Source of the DNA: Anaeramoeba flamelloides
Taxonomy: Eukaryota; Metamonada; Anaeramoebidae
NCBI GenBank assembly: GCA_027625915.1
Contig: JANTQA010000023.1
Span: 23,250,001-23,314,000 of the forward strand
Direction: 5' to 3'
Length of the DNA stretch: 64,000 nt
Shown: one piece after another, positions 1 through 13,859 of the stretch
Position numbering within the stretch: position 1 is the stretch's first letter
Layout of the letters: every line of letters starts with the position of its first letter
The notes under the pieces: generated by a model
What the model saw: only the letters and a program-made list of their open reading frames with translations
Told to the model about the DNA's origin: nothing
Databases searched by the model: none
Position numbers and translations under genes: made by a program

Positions 1-545
1 TTTCAGAAAAATAGTAATATCAAAAATATATAAAATTTAATTCTACTTATGTTTGCTATTAAAATCCAAATTACAAAAATTAGATATTCCTAAATTGAGA
101 CACTTTAAATGTTTTGAATTTATTTTTTTATAATAATAATCAATATCAACTATATTTCAATAATTATGGCTCACCTTATATAATAAATTGTAAAAAAATA
201 GATACCACCTAGTATATAAAAAACAACATAGAATTAAAAATAAATTGTGATCCATGATTAAATTATTCTAAACATATAAAAACCTTATATTTTTAAAATT
301 GACAAAAAAAAAGTAATTCAATCATATTTGAAATTGACAATATAGATTTTTTATTCTCCAAACTTTCACTAAAAAGGGTTATCAAGAAGATTTTTTGCTT
401 TTAATTATATTGAACTTTAAAAGTATTTACATAGTCTTAAATTTCTCATATTTAATTAGTCAATTCAATTGGATTTTTATTTTTCAACTTCGGGGTCTTT
501 AATAAAAATAATAGGTAAAAAAACGAAAAACAAAGAAAAATAAAG

Positions 546-580
<35 letters not shown>

Positions 581-618
581 CAGAAATAAACTAATTATAT
601 AAAAGTAGTGACTTAATA

Positions 619-814
619 CAATCTGTTCCACTTTTAAGACCGAAACTTCAAAAAAAAATTAAGTTACAATAAAAATCTCAAATTAAGACACAAAATTCAA
701 ATTCTAGTAAAATAATTCGAGCAAAAAAAAAATTCCTAAAAATGTGCATTAATTTGCGATTTTTTTGTGCCTTAAATTTCGTTGAAAGTTTTTGCTTTAA
801 ATGGGAACTGACTG
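619..814. mobile_element. mariner-like MITE, family A, copy 1
   Basis: A 196-bp foldback element bounded by TA dinucleotides. The left end reads CAATCTGTTCCACTTTT and the right end is the complement of CAGTCAGTTCCC. The two halves are inverted copies of each other around a short centre, with shared internal blocks such as TCTCAAATTAAG. The same unit occurs at 39910-40104 and 40109-40308. The TA flanks and CAGT-type ends fit a non-autonomous Tc1/mariner derivative. No transposase reading frame is present. Confidence 0.7.
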
Positions 815-3800
815 TATATCAATAAGTTTTATAATTATTGGGGTTGGAATTACTTTGAAATTATTTTTTTTTGGGTCTGAAGTAGACTAAACTATTATTG
901 TTGCGATTTATTTGGCAATAATAGAGGTTGTGAAGAATGGGAATTATCCTCATCTTATTCATGCATAATATAATTCGTTATATATTGGAATCTGTTATGT
1001 GGGTGTCTATATTTTTAGTATTAACACACAATATATTGTGTTTGAAAAAAAAAACAGAAAGAAATAAAAAGTATGGAAGTTGTTTGGTTTTTTTTGTTCA
1101 TAGAATTAGTAAGCTAAAATTGTCAAGTAAATTTAAACAAATACAAAAAATCACCATATCTTGAAATTGAAAAAAGGTGTAAAAACATGATTATTGTAAA
1201 AGTAAACTCACTATGGGGTTATTTTCAGAATTTTTATTGTAATTTTTTCCCAATGAATCTGTTTTTTGATTTTTGACTAGTAGAAAAATAAATATATCTT
1301 TTTTTTTTATAATATAAAAAAAAAAATTGTTTTAAAGAACAATTAAATATATTATTCTTGAAGGGGGTGTTTAAATAAATTCTTAAAATATAATATAACC
1401 CAGTTTTGAAAAAACTTAGTATAAAAATTCTTCTTAATTTCAAAAAAAATACAGTGACCATATTAAAATTGATTAAAATTTTAATTTCTATCTTCAGTGT
1501 GTATTTCATTTCATTTTTTCCTTTTTTGAACAAAAAAATATTGAGAAAGGCAATAAACTTTAGTGAGTTCAAAATTTTTGGGAACAGTTTAAACAGTTGA
1601 ATTGATAACAACCCTACTTTTGTATTCAATTTGGAAATAATTTTGATTTTACAAACTATTTTTTTTTTCTTTTGTTTTTGTTTTCCTTTTCACTTTTTCC
1701 CAGTTAGGTAATCAATTTCGTTAGATCTGAATTTTTTTTTCAATAATTGAAGGAGATTTTGTGTTGAGTTTGTTAAATTGGAAAATTACATACAATTAGT
1801 AGGTGATATCTTATCATTTGATAGATTAACAATTTTTGATGAAATTTTGACAAATTTAAAATGTATTTTTAATATTAGCTTGTTTCATCGAGTTGAACAT
1901 ACCAATTTTGTTTTTTTTTTTTTTTTGATATTTTTTTTCCTATGTTTAGATGAAAAGGATCACTTATAAAAAAAAATTAATACTTTGTTATCAAAATGTG
2001 GTATTATATTAGGTTTGTAAAAATATAATAAATTGGGGTTTTATTTTGCCAATTTTTAATTTTGGGTGTGTTAAATTTTTCGGAATTGAGCTTAGTTAAA
2101 TTAAAAATTTCCCTAAGAAAAGTGATTTAAAACATATAAAATATAATTTAAAATATAAATAAATAATTTTAAATTTGATTGTTTCTAAATAAGAATTAAA
2201 AACGCAACCTAAGTTATCTCCGTGGGGGGGGTAACTATTCAGAGATTAAAAGTATCTATAGTTTTTTTTATTTTTGCCATTTAATTATTTTTGAAATATT
2301 TTACAAGTGAAAGAAAAAATTTCAAATCCATAATTATACAAAAATAAAAATTAAAAAATTATAAAAAATTGTTTGTAAATATTGGAAATTTATTTATTTT
2401 TAACTTCTAAAGAAAAGTAAAAAAATAATTGTGATTATTCTTTTAAATTAGAAGTGTTTAATAATCTGTTGAAAATGAAAGAAATAATTGATTTTTTCTC
2501 AGATCTTCAAGTACTGGATATTTAATGTTTTATTAATATTACATGCATTTTTAAAATAATATTTGATTTGAGGTACTTATTTTTCTTACAAACTATTTTA
2601 AATTCCAAAAAACTCAATTTAATCAAAATAAAAATGGTTTTTCAAAATTATCTATTTATTTTCCAATGGAAAATTCCAAAATAAAAAAATACATTCTTTA
2701 TACTGGAAATTAATTGTAAAAATGAATTCTTTTATAAATAAAATATGCTTTCTTTAAATTAGAATAAAATAGTTTTATTTAAGTTCTAATTGGATGTTTG
2801 TTGAGATATTTTCTCTATTATCTTTCATGGAAAAAAAAATTAAAATAGTTACTTGTCACTGTAATATTTTTAATATTTTCTGACAAGTGATAATTACCTT
2901 ATTTATCAAATTCATGGGTGGTTAGATATAATGATTCAAAGTTATTGATCTTTTCAAATTTTTAAATTTCTTTTTTTTTTTTTTTTTTTTTTGACAATTC
3001 GTTAGTCATCCTGAAACTATATATAAAATAAATTCAAAGTTTCACTCAAAATGGTTCTTAAAAAATCGAAGTTCCTGTTGTATTTATTTACTTTCCACAT
3101 TACATAAAAGTATTGGTGAGTTCTGGATAATTCCAGAAAAATACTTTAAAAATACCTGGGGTGAAATTTCTGTAAGATGTAAATAAAAATGATTTAATAA
3201 AAATACATTGAAATATTCAAAGTTTTTTAGATCTGGAAATGTTTGTAACTAAAAAAAAAAAAAAAAAATCCAAATTTCAAAGTTTTGATTTTCCTTTTAT
3301 CAATAATAAATTAAAATGGATTTTTTGTTTTGTAGTATTATATTCCAGGCCTCGGAGAGTATAAGATATAAAAGTGCTGAAATGGGTTTTTGAAAAATTA
3401 TTTTAAATTTTCAATTTGCTGTTTCGACTCCAAACTATTTTTTTTCTTTTTTAAATAAAATGAAATGTGAAATAAAAGTACAAATAGGCTGGAAGATTTA
3501 ATATCCTCTGGTGGGATAATGGAATGGAAATCATTTTTTTACTAATATTTGAATAATAAAGGGCGAAAAATTTAATTATTTTTAATTTCTCTTTTTAAAC
3601 ATTAAGATATTTCAAAGAAATAAATTGTAATTGGTTAACTATCTTTCTTTACTTTGTATTTTTTATGTTATATGTTTGTATATTTCTGACGAATTAAGCT
3701 CCCTAAAAATGAAATGGCAGAATTTTTTGACTTGAAAAATGTAAAAACGAAGTGAAATGTTATCCAATTTATTATTAAAAGAAGAGGGAAAATTGTAATA

Positions 3801-4439
3801 AATTAATAATGATTTTTTCATATATGTTTCTAGTGATGTTTGTCAAGAACAAAACTAGTAATTTGAAGAGTCATTAAAAGAAATTTCTTGCTTTCAAAAA
3901 GTGTCAAAATAATCTTGAAATTGATTGAAAAAAATTAAATTTGAAAATTTATTTTAAAGTTTCGCTTTTTGGGATAATTTCTTTGATCAAAATTTTAATC
4001 AAAATGCTATAATTGCGCAATTTAACATTTCATTAAGATTTTGAATCAATGTGTAGATATATTTTAACCATTTATTCATAAACCTAATCGAATAAATTTG
4101 ACAAAAAATTACCAAGAAAGAATGAAAAAAAGTATCGCATTTCTTATTAACAACAATAAAAGATAAATCCTACAATAAACCAAACAAAAAAAAACAATTT
4201 ACAAAAATCAAGTCTCTTTTTAGTTGACATTCTTGTTTTGTTTTTCGATCTCATCTCCCATTTTTTTTACATGATCTGATAAAAAATCTAATACTTTTTC
4301 TTTTTAGCTTCTCATTTGGAAAAAAAGCTTCAGAAGCATTAATCTTTTCCTTCGTATTTTTTTTCTTTTTTATTTCAATTTAAATGATTCACAAAAAAGC
4401 AGTTTTTAGAACTGTTGGAAGTAAAACATGATACTTTAT

Positions 4440-4700
4440 ATGAACAAAAATTTTGTCTTTGTAGTGATTTTGGCAAAGTACAGTTAACTGTAAAATAAAC
4501 AGATCGAAATTTTCATTCAACTTTCCAAAAAAATCACATTCCTAAGAATAAAATAAATTTTCTAAAGTACCCAATTCTCAAAGTGATAAATTAACAATTC
4601 AAGTTTCTTTAAAGTAGTAAAAAATTGAAATGGTTACATGGTTTAAAACTCGTTTTTTGGAAAGCTGTATAAAAATTTTGTTGCATTTATTTTACAACAA
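4440..4700. repeat. dispersed repeat, copy 1 (pairs with 25245-25490)
   Basis: This stretch can be aligned by eye in the same orientation with 25245-25490. Shared blocks include TTACATGGTTT, ATTTATTTT followed by ACAAAT, and a CTTTCCAAAAAAA block, in the same order and at similar spacing. It carries no coding potential. The family is unknown and the ends are only approximate. Confidence 0.6.
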
Positions 4701-6115
4701 ATAATTGGGTTTGCGAACAATTAAACTCTAACTGAAAAAAAAATTCACAAATTAATTTTTGAGAAAAAATTTTCTTGTTTGATGTAAACTAAAAAGTTTC
4801 ACTTCCCAAAATAACTTTTAATCTTGGAAATTTGTTGAGAAACCATGTAATATCCTTACGATAATTATGAACACATATTATGTTTAGATCACAAGAAAAT
4901 GTATAAGGTGAACTTTTGAATTTTTTTTTCAATATTCACTTTATTGTTCATAATCCCTACTTTGTAAAAATCTTTACCAACATCAAAATTTGGTTCCTAG
5001 AAAAAGTTGTGGTAGAATTGGAAACATTTGAAACAAAAGAAAAGTATTTTTTTAGTCAAGCAATCCCTTCCACCAAAAAATAATTTTATAACATTTAATT
5101 GAGTGTTTCCATCAGACAAATCGAGTAACACAAAGAAAAATTTTCTTTATTTTTGAAAAACAAAGAGATCTTTTTAAAATACAAAATTTTTCCTTTTCCA
5201 TGTAATTATCTGAATTTTACTCTATCTTTAATTTCAAACAAACTCAAAAACGAACAATCAAAATTGTGATTTTGTTGGGTTTTTTGATGACACTTTGAAA
5301 TCGTTTTATTACATTAAATCTCGAGCAACTTTTTTTGCAGTTATTTTTGAAATCTTTTGACTTTTTAATAATTAGGGTTAAAATTATTTTGCAAAGTTGT
5401 TCAAATTTGTTCAAATGATAATACTTGAAGATTTACAGTATTAAGTTGAGAAAACTGGAAAGTCATTTCAGCAAAAATAATTTGATAAATATTTCTAAAC
5501 ACAAAAAGTGTTTTTTTTTAAATCCAAACAAAGAGCAATTTTCAAAAATAAAACAAGTTACAATGGTCATTTTTTAGGTTCGTTGAACTTGAATCAACCA
5601 AATATCAACTCCAAAATAATCAAGTTTTTTTTTACTCTTTTTTCTAAAACATAACAAATTTAATTACCAGACTTAAACAACAAACTCTTGTATCTTCAAA
5701 CAAAGCATTTGGAATCTTTAATAGATATAGATTGCAAATCTATTTACACTAAAATTAATTTGGTTAGTTTAAATTAATTTGGAAAAGGGATTTTAATTTG
5801 AATAACTGTTTATTTTAGTTTTAGGCAATCACTTTATTTCGGAATTTTGTATCTGGTATTGAAATAGAATCTCAAATTAGTCTTTGAACAAAAAATTAAA
5901 ACATCCCTTCCTCTTGATTTATTTTGATCGATTATTGGTTTGTATGAAAAAAATGAAATGCAAAAACGCTAACATTTGATAAAATTTAATAACTATTAAC
6001 TTTTAATAAGATTTCTTCTTTTTCGATTAAATAAGCAAATATATTTTGTAATTTTTTGGAGATTTGTTTATTTATTTTTTCTTTGTTGTGTTTTGATAAA
6101 TAAAATATTTTCTTA

Positions 6116-8285
6116 ATGTCACTAGCAACTCTAAAGAGTCGCTGGAAATTTACTCAGAAAATTGGTCAGGGGGGATTTGGTAAGGAACATTCCACTCAAA
6201 CCAAGCCAAACAACCAAAAATAATCTTTTTTTTTTTTTTTTTGTTTGGCTCAAATGCAAATTTTTCAACCTAACAAACCTACTTCTCTTATTTTTTACTT
6301 TTCACAAACATATTTTGAAAAACTCAAAAAGGTGAAATTTATTGTGTTTATGATAACGAAAAGAAAGAAAAAGTTGCGATTAAAATGGAGAGAATCGATC
6401 GTAAAAAGAGGGCACTTGCTTTAGAGATTTCGGTGCTCAGAAAAATCCAAGGTAACTAATTGGAAACAAAACTATTTATTAACAAAGAGGCGAGTTTGCA
6501 ATTGTAAACGAAAATATCCTTAATTACAAACTCATTTGTTGTTTTTTTTTTTTTTTTTTTTTTTTTTCTTTTTGCTCTCTCCTTCTTTTTCATCAAACTG
6601 ACATCACAATTAAACAAAAAACGAATCTTTAGACTCTCCCTTTGCTGCAAAATTTATATCTTGTGGGCGAAATTCTGAACATAATTATTTGGTTATGGAG
6701 CTGTTAGGAGATAATTTATCCACTTTAAAGAAAAAACAACCACTACAACGTTTTTCGTTGGGGACTACTATTAAACTCGGGCTTCAGGTAAATTGTTTTT
6801 TTACACATTTTTAATTTGAAATAATTTGTCGTCAAACACGAATTCGATCCTAAAGTCCCTGTTTTTATCTTTTTTTTTTTTCTTTTGAAAATTTTTTTTT
6901 TGTAATTTATCTTTTTACTTTTTTTCATTTCACTTGGAATAGATGATTTCTTCAATTGAAGACGTCCATGAAGCTGGGTACCTTCATCGTGACATAAAGC
7001 CTGTAAAAACCCATTTTTTCTTCAAATTAGCTATTTTTTACGAATTTTTAATGACTTTATGTTGTATTTTTTTTTTACCTTTTACTTTCAATACCCCTCT
7101 TCACAAAAAAAAACAAAACGCACGTAATCCAATTTTACCAAACCTAAAGTCCAATTTTGCTTTAAGACTTGATCATAACATTAAAACCAGAAATAATATC
7201 TCTCTTGAGTCATGTTGCATTATTGATTTTGGGCTTGCTAGAAAATATCTAGATTCTGAAGGAAAACATCGCGAGGTAATTTTTAATCTCAATTTCTTTA
7301 TATTTTCAATTTCAAAATTATTATTGTTGATCTTGCAATTAAATTTCGAAAAAAAAAAAAAAAAAAATTTTTTTTTGATGATCTTATTTTTGATTTTCTT
7401 TATTTTTTTTTTTTTAATTTTGATTTGAAACAAAAACAAAATTATTATTTACTTTCACAAAATAGCCAAGAGAAGAAGCAGGATTTCGCGGGACACCAAG
7501 ATATGCGTCACTGAATTCACACTTGGGCAAAGAATTAAGTAGAAGAGATGATCTTTGGTCATTATTTTATGTATTTATTGAATTTTTGAAAGGCAAATTA
7601 CCATGGTCGTTTGTGAGAGAAAAAGAGAAAATTTTTGAATTAAAAAGTCAACATACAAATGTTGGCCTCTGTAAGAACCTTCCAAAAGAATTGACAGTGA
7701 TGTTTAACTATTTGTCCTCACTCAATTATGAAGATTGCCCAGATTATAAATATTTAAAAAGCCTATTAATTGAAATGTACCGCCAATACGGGTACAACGA
7801 AAAAACAAAATACGATTGGGAAATCATAGACGAAAGTTTAAATTCACTAAGATCAAGTAGCAGCTCTAAAGTGTAATTTGTCATTCACTGTTTTATTATT
7901 TTTTTTTTTTTAAAATTAAGGCACAACAACAAAATTGTCTTACAAAAATTGTTACAAATCTAAAAGATCATATTTTTTCATTTCCACACTATTCAACTGA
8001 CAAAGATTTTTGAATTTATTTTTTTTTTTTTGAAAAAATTCTTCAATTTTTATTAAAATCTTTTCCTTGTGAACACTCAATATTCATAAAAGTCATTGTC
8101 AAAAAGTAAAAACACAAACATTTTCAGAATTCATTACCAAAATGGCACCTTTAGGCCACTTCAACTGCCTTATACACACTTTAGAAAAAAACCTTTGGAT
8201 TTTTGGAAATGACTAAAGCACAATTTTCATACATAGTTTTAAATTTTTAAACACCGAATTAAATAAAATATTTTTATAAATTATC

Positions 8286-8323
<38 letters not shown>

Positions 8324-8679
8324 GCGATTCTACAATTGCTTTAACTGGCACAACAAAAGGACAGAACAGAGTTGTCAAAAAACAGATAATTGGAAACCAT
8401 TCAAAAGATCATGACAGAGAAGTCAAGAATCTTAATGATTTAATATATCCAAATTTGAAGAAAAACACACCAAGAAATTCAAATAATAATCCGAACAAGG
8501 ACAACAATAATGATTATCAAGATTTCATTGTGCATTTCAAACAAAACAATGACATCGAAACAGAAAGTGAAATTAATGAATTTGAAAAAATGATGAAAAT
8601 GATTAATGCAGAAGACAACACCGACACAACTTCCCAGCTATACATTGACAACCACAAATGTTTATGTAATATTTTGTAA
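6116..8679 (+). CDS. CK1/TTBK-like protein kinase with C-terminal CAAX-type box
   Basis: Seven exons: 6116-6179, 6332-6451, 6633-6787, 6943-7002, 7150-7275, 7466-7872 and 8325-8679. All junctions are GT-AG and keep phase, giving 428 aa. Visible motifs are the glycine loop GQGGFGEIY (17-25), VAIK (Lys39), HRDIKP (Asp130), DFG (Asp159) and AGFRGTPRYAS near 180-190, followed by RRDDLWSLFY. These are hallmarks of the casein kinase 1 superfamily and closest to tau-tubulin kinases, so a Ser/Thr kinase is expected. Exon 6 alone could stop at 7876. However, the donor GTAATT at 7873 is in the correct phase for the acceptor AATAG at 8323-8324, and that adds a coding-like tail ending CNIL. CNIL fits a CAAX prenylation box (Leu at the end favours geranylgeranylation in known systems), with a second Cys two residues before it. 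Membrane anchoring is therefore inferred. The last junction is the least certain part. Confidence 0.85.
7873..8324 (+). other. last intron of the kinase gene, ending in an (ATA)n tract
   Basis: This 452-nt inferred intron is longer than the other five in the gene (147-190 nt). It holds T-rich sequence and a roughly 37-nt AAT/ATA microsatellite that runs straight into the AATAG acceptor. If it is retained, the kinase ends after four more bases at the in-frame TAA (7874-7876), giving a 311-aa form without the CAAX tail. Confidence 0.6.
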
Positions 8680-9600
8680 TTTGCCCCACAGCAGAATTTA
8701 ATCCTCTGCTTTTATTACTTTTACAAGATATATTCAACTAGCACACTATACGCCTTTTATTTGATTTCCCCCCCCTCAAATAAAAGAAATCAATAATAAT
8801 TCGTTTGAAAAAAAAGATAGGCTATTTGATTAAACAACCATATATCATTTCAAATAGTTTTCAAAATTTTGTAAAAAAAAAAAAATCATAACTTTAAATA
8901 TAATTTGAAAGTTTGATTTTTTTTGAACTCAAAAATGTTGTTTTCTTTTTTTCTTTGAAAAAAGAAAAATTAAAAACAATTTTTTTTTTTTTTTTTTTGT
9001 TTTTGTTTTTGTTTTTGTTTTTGTTTTTTTGTTAAGAACCCAATAAATTATTAATTTTTTAATTGTTTTTTGTTTTTTTAATTTGTATAATTTTATTTGT
9101 TAAAATTCTTCTTAATTTATCAATTCAATGGTTTTATAAACATTATAAACTTATAGTAAGAAGAATATAAGTTTTGTTTTTTGCAACAAAAAAAACAAAT
9201 TAAAAAGACTTTTTAGGGATTAGATCCTAACATTGAGAAGTCTAAAATCAAAGTATGTTGTTATTGTGTGTTAACTAAATTAGTGAGAAAGGGTTCAAAT
9301 GTCTCTAAAAAATCGATTATTCAAGTACTAATATTTGTTGATCTCATCAATTAAAAATAATCCTTGTTTTAGTAAAAGACCCCAAGAGTTTCAGAAAAAA
9401 AAACCGGCATTTCGCCAGACAAATTTTAAGGTTGAAAAATCAATATTCAGACTTTAAAAGTTGCAAAATATCTTTCTTAAATTTGTGGCGAAATTTAAAT
9501 TGGTTGTTAAAAAATTCTTTAATTTTAAAAAAAAAATAATTAACGAATAGATTTTTTTGAAAAATTGATTCTGAAATCATTGAAATATATTGATGTTAAA

Positions 9601-10076
9601 CAGTGGTGGAAATAACCCGTTTAGACAACCTTTAACACAGTACTAAAATTTGACTCGTGTTTTTTATTTTAGACTTGGGTATTGGAAGACCAGAAATCAC
9701 TTATAGATTATTGGTTCAGATCCAAATTGACATAGAGATTAGATCTTTGATTAATCAAAATGGCTCAATTTTAATTAAATGCTTTTGTTTCAAAAATTTC
9801 ATCATATTTACAAAATTTGTGAGATTAAATGATTTTTTTATAAAAATTCAAAACATGAAATTATGTTCATTTTTTTGTGAAAAAATTAACCTTTAATCTT
9901 CCAGTATAGTCATAATTCTTCTTTAAAATTTATTTAAAGAACCCAATTTCTTGTTTATGTACTGTTTTAATCCTATTGATTTGTTTCTTTTATTTCTAGA
10001 GTCTGCCAATATTTTTTACATGAGTTAAATTTTAGTAATGGGTTAAAATAAAAAACATGGGTTAGTTACACCACTA
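9601..10076. mobile_element. MITE-like element, family C, with CAGTGGTG ends
   Basis: A roughly 475-bp stretch with inverted ends. The left end begins CAGTGGTGGAAATAACCC and the right end is the complement of TAGTGGTGTAACTAACCC. The similarity continues inward for about 80 nt on each side, including ACTAAAATTTGACTCGTG on the left and ACTAAAATTTAACTCATG on the complement of the right. CAGTGGTG-type ends are common among Tc1/mariner elements. There is no transposase frame, and I found only one copy in the window. The exact target-site duplication is unclear. Confidence 0.6.
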
Positions 10077-12479
10077 TAAAATTAACTTTTGAAAAATGGA
10101 AACAAAAAAAATCAATTTTTTTTTTTATGTTGACGATTATTGAGTTAATCTTGAAATTCAAAAAACTCAAAAATCGTTACTTTTGGAAGTGCTATTTATG
10201 ATGAATTATTAAATACTGTAATACCATTAAATTTGATTTTCTATTTTTAGATTTGGAAAAAGGAATTAAAAAAAAGTTTTTCAAAATGATAATTTCGTAA
10301 AAGTGATCCTCTGTAAAAAAATGTAATTATTTATTGTGGAATAATATTTAGATTAGATTTTTTAGAGCTATTTATGCCATGAAACATTGATATGATTTAC
10401 ACCCAATTACAAATTATTTTGATTAACGAGAAATCTATTGTGAAGCCAATCCCTTGACGACTTAATAAAATTTGAATCATTTAGTATTTTGATTTTTTTT
10501 TTCAATTTCCAAATTTGAATTCATGAGATTAGTATATAAGACAAAATAATAAAAATTTCAAACCATTTTTGATAATATTATTTCATTTATAATTATTATT
10601 ATATGATCTACTTGAAAAGAATATTTTTTTTTTATTTTATATATTGAGATTTTAAATAATAAAAATTTAGAATATTTATTTTAGAGTAACCTTTTCCGAA
10701 TTTGAAATTGGAAATCTCTATTTTAAAAAACATAAATTCGTTCTAAAAATTAAAAAAAAGTTTTTAAAGTTTGTTTGAAACGAATTATTTCATTTCTTTA
10801 TATTTTGTGAGTCTCAGATGACATTTTAACAATAGATAAAAAAAAAATTTTTTTTTAGTTTTCAATTCTTTTCCATTCTATGGCTTTTATATAGGATGTA
10901 AAATAATATCAAAGCCAGTTCACATACAACCAAATTTTAAGATTTTATAGAATAAACCTAACAGACAATGATGCAGATTTGATGGAATATAATTTTTTTT
11001 TTTTTTTTCAATTGAATTTATTAATTTCGAATACTTAAGAATTTTGAGCTATTCAAATTAATCAAATTGTTTTGATGTTCCCGAAAAAAACTTGAATTAA
11101 TTTTTCTTTTTCTAACAACTGCATATTTTTTTTGTTAAAAAATGTATTTCATAAAGAATGAAAATTGTAGTTAGTATCTATTAAAAACCTTCCCAATAAT
11201 CAATTTCTTTTCAATTTCAAATCTAAAAATCTCCTAACGGTAGATACTTTCAAAATATATCATTGTTCACGCCACTTTGTGCAAGTAATTTAGAATTGAA
11301 AAAAAACCTAAGGTACTGATTTTACTCTAGGAAATAAAGATCAAAGACTAGTTAAAACGTGAGATTTAGGTTTTTTTTTCAAAATTAATAAAAAAATTTA
11401 TTCTTGTTTTGATTTTTTCATATTAATGACTTTAACAACCCTAATATTATTTTTTGAGTTTGGATTGTTAATAATAGTGAGTTTTTTAACAGAAAATTAA
11501 AAATTTTGGTTTTTATCAATTATTTGTTATTATTATTTTTAACTTTGGAGACTTGTTAATAATCAGCTTTATCTAAACCAAAACACTTTTACAAATTCAA
11601 TGCTCTAATTCCATATTTATTATAAAGAGGGGTGGTTTCTTTTTTTTTTTAAATAAGAATTAATATTTCAAAGCCCCCCCTTCTCCCTCTTGGGTTTTCA
11701 TAAGTAAGTGATTGATAAACTTGATAAGATATCAAAAGAGGAATTGATACCTTTTGCATATACTATATTATGCTAGAATACCTGAAAATTATTGGAATTT
11801 CTGATCTTATTTCCAAAGAAGAAGATTTTGGGGAAAATATTCTATATTTATAATCCTTTGTTTGAAATTTTCACTCTGTTGAAATTATTTATTGAAAAAA
11901 ATTACAAATGGCTTCTCACTTCAACTTGTCTATTGATATAACATCTCCTAAAAGGACAAAGAAACCAATGATAAATTTCTCTTACGAAAAATTAAAATGA
12001 TGCTAGCTTAAAAACGCTTAACTTTCCAATTTATTGAACTCTTCTTAGTTAAACAAGTTATTTTTTTAATTAATTCGGACTGAAACTTTTTTTCTATGAA
12101 ATGTTCCCTAAAAAAACCCAAATATCATTTTTTATTAAAATTTGTATTGTAGAGAATAAATCAGAAATAAGTAGAATAAAACCCCTTCGAGAAAACATGA
12201 TATCCACCGTATGAAAATATAATAAATCTATATATATTCTCAAAACTTGAAAAACCAAAATTCTTAGAGTAACTCAAAAAAATCAACAAAAAGGTTGATT
12301 TTGAGCTTTAATTAAATATCAAAGAAAATTAGAAGAGAAATTGTTAAATTTTTCATATATCTATTTTCATTACTTATATATAATTAAAATAATAGCCTAT
12401 TACCAAAACACTAAAAATCAACTAATTTACATTTTTTATTTAAAACAATTACATATAAATTCAAAAGGTAAAAAGGTAA

Positions 12480-12620
12480 AAAAAAAAAATGTTAAAAAAT
12501 CATTCCAATTTTGAAAAAGCCAAAATTACCATTTTCTTCTTATACTTATTCAAATACATAAAACCCCTATAACTCATTTATCAAAAATTTACCAGCTGGA
12601 CTGGAAAATAGTTTTGAAAA
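12480..12620. repeat. diverged direct repeat, left copy
   Basis: Aligns with 13860-14010 in the same orientation. Shared blocks, in order, are AATGTTAAAAAAT, TTCTTCTTATAC versus TTCTTCTAATATC, ATTCAAATAC, CTCAT and GACTGGAAAATA. There is no coding potential and the family is unknown. Confidence 0.5.
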
Positions 12621-13859
12621 AAATATTTAAAATTACAAATTAATCTAGAAAAAAAAAAAAAAATATCATGTGCTTAAAGGTGAAGCAGAAAAAATGATTA
12701 TCGAAATTTATTTAAACCATGTTTCTGTCAAATGAATGCAACAAGTTTTTCAAATTTCAATTATTTTATATAATTAACCTTTGAAGAACAAATACGAAAT
12801 AAAAATAATAAATTTCATTAAAGAATTGTTGATATCTGCCTGAAATAAAACTAATTAATCAATAGAGTTTCTACAAAATTTGAAAAACTAAAATTCTTTG
12901 GGGATTATATAAACTACTTTCGAAAAATAAGGGCCCAGTTTTTCAAATGATACTCACAAAACTAATTATATGAGGAACCCTGTAAATAATCATCAATAAA
13001 CTAGAAGTTGATGGATAATCATCAGAAGATTAAATACTAGCAAGGTGTCTTCTTTAAAAATTTTTTATACGTTGAACAAAATCTATTTCATTTTTTGTAC
13101 AAAAATTTGGCTAAAAAAAATCATCCAAAATTTTACAACATCTGGATATTATCGAATTTTTTTTCGGTTGTAAGAGTAATTTGATTGAGAATTAAATTGA
13201 AATTTTTCATCATGTAAAAATATTAAATGTAAATCAGTGAAGAAAAATTGGCATCTGAAACTATTCGATTGAAGAAACTAACAAACAAAAAAAAATCAAA
13301 TTGTCATCTGATTGTTTGAAAATTTTTTTTATTTTCTTCCAATTTTTTAGTCAAAAGTTTGGTTAGTTAATTATGAAGTAGAAAATTTTATTTAAATTAC
13401 ATCATTAATCAACTGCCCAACATCATATTGAAATCCAATGATTCTAGAACGAGATCTCGAAATTTGGGCCCCTATTTTTGGAATTTAGTTTAGGGAAAAA
13501 AAACAATGCCCATTTTTATCATCCACTGGTATTTGAATAATAAATAGGAAATAATTTTCATTGATTTTCCATACCTTTCTTTTAGAATTCAAGTTCCCAA
13601 ACGAAGTATGTTGGAATTTGTGGTCTCTATTTGAAAAAGGAAATGAAATCGGAATTTTTTACATTTATTATTGAAATATCTGGATGGAAGATCAAAATAC
13701 AATTCCAATAGAAATGAAATTATTTCTCAACAATCATTTCCAGAGTTTCAATAACCTTGTAATAACACATTTTTACCAAGTGACTAACGATCTTGCAATA
13801 AAAAAAAAATTTCCAAACAATTGTGTGTTTCAATGAAAAATAGAAAAGAAGAAAAGAAA

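Larger units (their letters stand above)
1..6115. other. non-coding AT-rich stretch
   Basis: I see no supportable gene here. The stretch holds a poly-A run at about 546-577, a mariner-like MITE at 619-814 and one copy of a dispersed repeat near 4440-4700, both listed separately. Short open frames are of random-looking AT-rich composition. The last few hundred bases should include the promoter of the kinase gene that starts at 6116, but no promoter motif could be recognised. Confidence 0.6.

Noticed and set aside
1234-1629. 131-codon minus-strand frame.
   Set aside because: Composition is that of random AT-rich sequence (F, I, K, L, N) with no domain or conserved motif.
1778-1969. Plus-strand frame containing LVGDILSFDRLTIFDEIL.
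   Set aside because: Short, ends in a poly-Phe stretch from a T run, with no start context, splice partner or family.
8455-8679. Stand-alone small protein from this frame.
   Set aside because: There is no usable ATG and an in-frame stop lies just upstream. The phase-matched splice to the kinase explains the frame better.
9700-9770. Possible tRNA T-arm (TTGGTTCAGATCCAA).
   Set aside because: The loop lacks the conserved base after TTCA and no acceptor, D or anticodon stem can be drawn around it.
11771-11998. Two short coding-like frames (MLEYLKIIGISDLISKEEDF and MASHFNLSIDITSPKRTKKP).
   Set aside because: Each is under 31 codons, there are no matching splice sites or domains, and I could not link them to any gene.
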